Shown: positions 15,397 to 16,505 of the stretch, piece after piece
Position numbering within the stretch: the first letter of the stretch is position 1
Layout: each line of letters starts with the position of its first letter
From: an uncultured Clostridia bacterium
Lineage (GTDB): Bacteria; Bacillota; Clostridia; Peptostreptococcales; Anaerovoracaceae
Reading direction: 5' to 3'
Assembly (NCBI GenBank): GCA_937889655.1
Contig: CALBZG010000032.1
Coordinates: 1-16,505, forward strand
Length of the DNA stretch: 16,505 bases
Made by a program: the position numbers and the translations under genes
Notes under the pieces: model-generated
The model's database searches: none
What the model was told of the DNA's origin: nothing
The model's input: only the letters and a program-made list of their open reading frames with translations

Positions 15397-16404
15397 TCAA
15401 TCCGTCTTGCCGCCAGGCTTTTTTCGTTGAAAAGACGGTGCTTTGCATACGATCCTCCGGCCGAAGTATTGAATATATTCTCCGATATGCTGTATCAACA
15501 ATCCTATTCTTTCAATTACCTGCGGCAACTTTTCTGGAGGATGTAAGCTCATCGCTTTGGTTGTATCCAATTCAGTTTCTGATATCAGTTTTTCAATATT
15601 AATTCCCAACGTAGACGCCAATCTTGAAATATGCTTGATTTTACCTGGTGCAATATTACTCATGCGGCATGAAATAATATCTGCGCATGCTGCATTTCTG
15701 CTCCATACCCGGAATCCCGCATCGATTGGACGTCCTGCTACCGGCCCATTGAAGTCCATTCCATAGAAGCCGTCAACAATGCATATATGGGGTCTTATTG
15801 CCAAGGTCAAATCATGAATAATATCTGAAATATGTGTGTGTAAAACCCATTTTTCGCTACGAGGAAGGGTGCCGAACAGATTCTTGCATGCACCGGTGAA
15901 TCCGGTGGTGGTGTGGGTTTTTAGGTTGGTCGCATCAATGATAAAGTCGCATTCCATCAGCGTTTTTGAGAGCCAAAGCTGCCTTTGGAAGTCATTAAAA
16001 TATTTAAATTGTTTGTTGCGGACCCTCACCAGTCTATCTCGTGATAGATCCAGCAGCCTTAAATTTTTTGTAAGGCTCGGGTCTATTTTCAATGAATTAT
16101 ACAAATCCAGATTTTCGAACTTCAGAAATGCAAAACCATATGCAGTGCTGTCTGACTCTGCAATATATATGATTTTTTCCGGGGCTATGCTTAATAACTG
16201 CGTAATAAGCTCACCGATCATCGCAAGGTCGCTGACCACATGGCTATGTATCGCAGCATGCTGCCCAGCTGAAAAGTTTGGCTTGATTACTATATAATTA
16301 GCTTTCATAAGGTCTTCAACCAAATCGAAACAGCTAAAAATATGATCCAGCATCTGCTTGTCATATCTCCGGCTATACTCAACCATCACCTGGGTATTCT
16401 TCAT
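15397..16404 (-). CDS. DUF362 domain protein
   Basis: A 335-residue protein with the marks of the DUF362 family: VIKPNF (39-44), NLKTHTTTGFTGACKNLFG (160-178), HICIVDGFYGM (206-216), NGPVAGRP (219-226) and a late HISRLASTLGINIEK. Some relatives carry an added ferredoxin domain with C-x2-C-x2-C clusters; this one has none, so it is the stand-alone form. The biochemical role of the family is not settled and I assign none. AGAGG precedes the ATG by 7 bases. It is followed by the Ldh_2 gene and preceded, after 19 bases, by the end of another minus-strand frame, so it is probably the middle gene of an operon. Six 60-base lines counted by hand averaged about 42% G+C, lower than a line counted in the next gene (52%). 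This is only a hint of different origin. Confidence 0.82.
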   Translation of the reverse strand: MKNTQVMVEYSRRYDKQMLDHIFSCFDLVEDLMKANYIVIKPNFSAGQHAAIHSHVVSDLAMIGELITQLLSIAPEKIIYIAESDSTAYGFAFLKFENLDLYNSLKIDPSLTKNLRLLDLSRDRLVRVRNKQFKYFNDFQRQLWLSKTLMECDFIIDATNLKTHTTTGFTGACKNLFGTLPRSEKWVLHTHISDIIHDLTLAIRPHICIVDGFYGMDFNGPVAGRPIDAGFRVWSRNAACADIISCRMSNIAPGKIKHISRLASTLGINIEKLISETELDTTKAMSLHPPEKLPQVIERIGLLIQHIGEYIQYFGRRIVCKAPSFQRKKPGGKTD

Positions 16405-16423
16405 TATTAAACCTCTAAATCCC

Positions 16424-16504
16424 TCAATCTTCGTATGAGGTTTGCGACATCGTCTTTTTAGCCTTTATCTTATTGAATCCTCTTTTTATCATATACCCCG
16501 GTAT
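16424..16504 (-). CDS. C-terminal tail of an unidentified gene entering from the right edge
   Basis: A minus-strand frame is open from the window edge to a TGA at 16424-16426, giving 26 residues that include MIKRGFNKIKAKK. The basic, aromatic-containing stretch looks like a true protein tail, and the stop sits only 19 bases before the DUF362 start, as in an operon. It is too short to identify. It could instead be a chance open frame of this length, with the DUF362 promoter lying here. Confidence 0.4.
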   Translation of the reverse strand: MPGYMIKRGFNKIKAKKTMSQTSYED

Positions 16505-16505
16505 A

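Noticed and set aside
16422..16440. CCTCA...TGAGG short inverted repeat before the DUF362 gene
   Set aside because: Only five base pairs around a nine-base loop with no T-run after it; too weak to call a terminator.

Overview
This window is dense, mostly housekeeping-type bacterial DNA of roughly balanced base composition. Strong AGGAGG-type ribosome binding sites, sigma-A-type promoters with extended -10 elements, and the mix of families (MetA/MetY methionine pair, GlpA-type oxidoreductase with a BFD iron-sulfur tail, DUF1667, DUF362, Ldh_2 dehydrogenase, PPDK-like dikinase) suggest an anaerobic Bacillota, probably of class Clostridia. This is inference from gene style; no rRNA or other marker gene is present. 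I saw no tRNA, rRNA, CRISPR array, insertion sequence or phage gene.

Layout. (1) 1-1793, minus strand: an inactive-looking trypsin-fold protein is followed by the N-terminal two thirds of a CapD/FlaA1-type nucleoside-diphosphate-sugar epimerase/dehydratase that runs off the left edge. (2) 1794-1988: a divergent intergenic region with one sigma-A-type promoter on each strand. (3) 1989-5852, plus strand: a tight run metY, metA, a DUF4230 membrane-anchored protein and an EamA/DMT exporter. It covers activation of homoserine with acetyl-CoA and direct sulfhydrylation to homocysteine. (4) 5847-11196, minus strand: a 1358-residue PEP/pyruvate-binding (PPDK-like) protein with a huge unknown N-terminal region and no PEP-binding barrel, followed after 19 bases by an atypical long glyceraldehyde-3-phosphate dehydrogenase homologue. 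(5) 11197-11358: a second divergent promoter region, in which two extended -10 elements form a mirrored inverted repeat. (6) 11359-14210, plus strand: a GlpA-like FAD oxidoreductase with a [2Fe-2S] tail, translationally coupled (ATGA overlap) to an NAD(P)/FAD oxidoreductase fused to DUF1667. (7) 14212-16505, minus strand: the tail of an unidentified gene, a DUF362 protein and an Ldh_2-family 2-hydroxyacid dehydrogenase.

How they may work together. Blocks 4 and 6 are transcribed divergently from one short region, and their homologues act at the three-carbon node (glycerol 3-phosphate/dihydroxyacetone phosphate, glyceraldehyde 3-phosphate, PEP/pyruvate). A co-regulated C3 redox/phosphoryl module is therefore a reasonable but unproven reading. 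The most unusual items are the truncated dikinase with its unknown front half and its GAPDH partner, the dead serine-protease fold, and the oxidoreductase-DUF1667 fusion.
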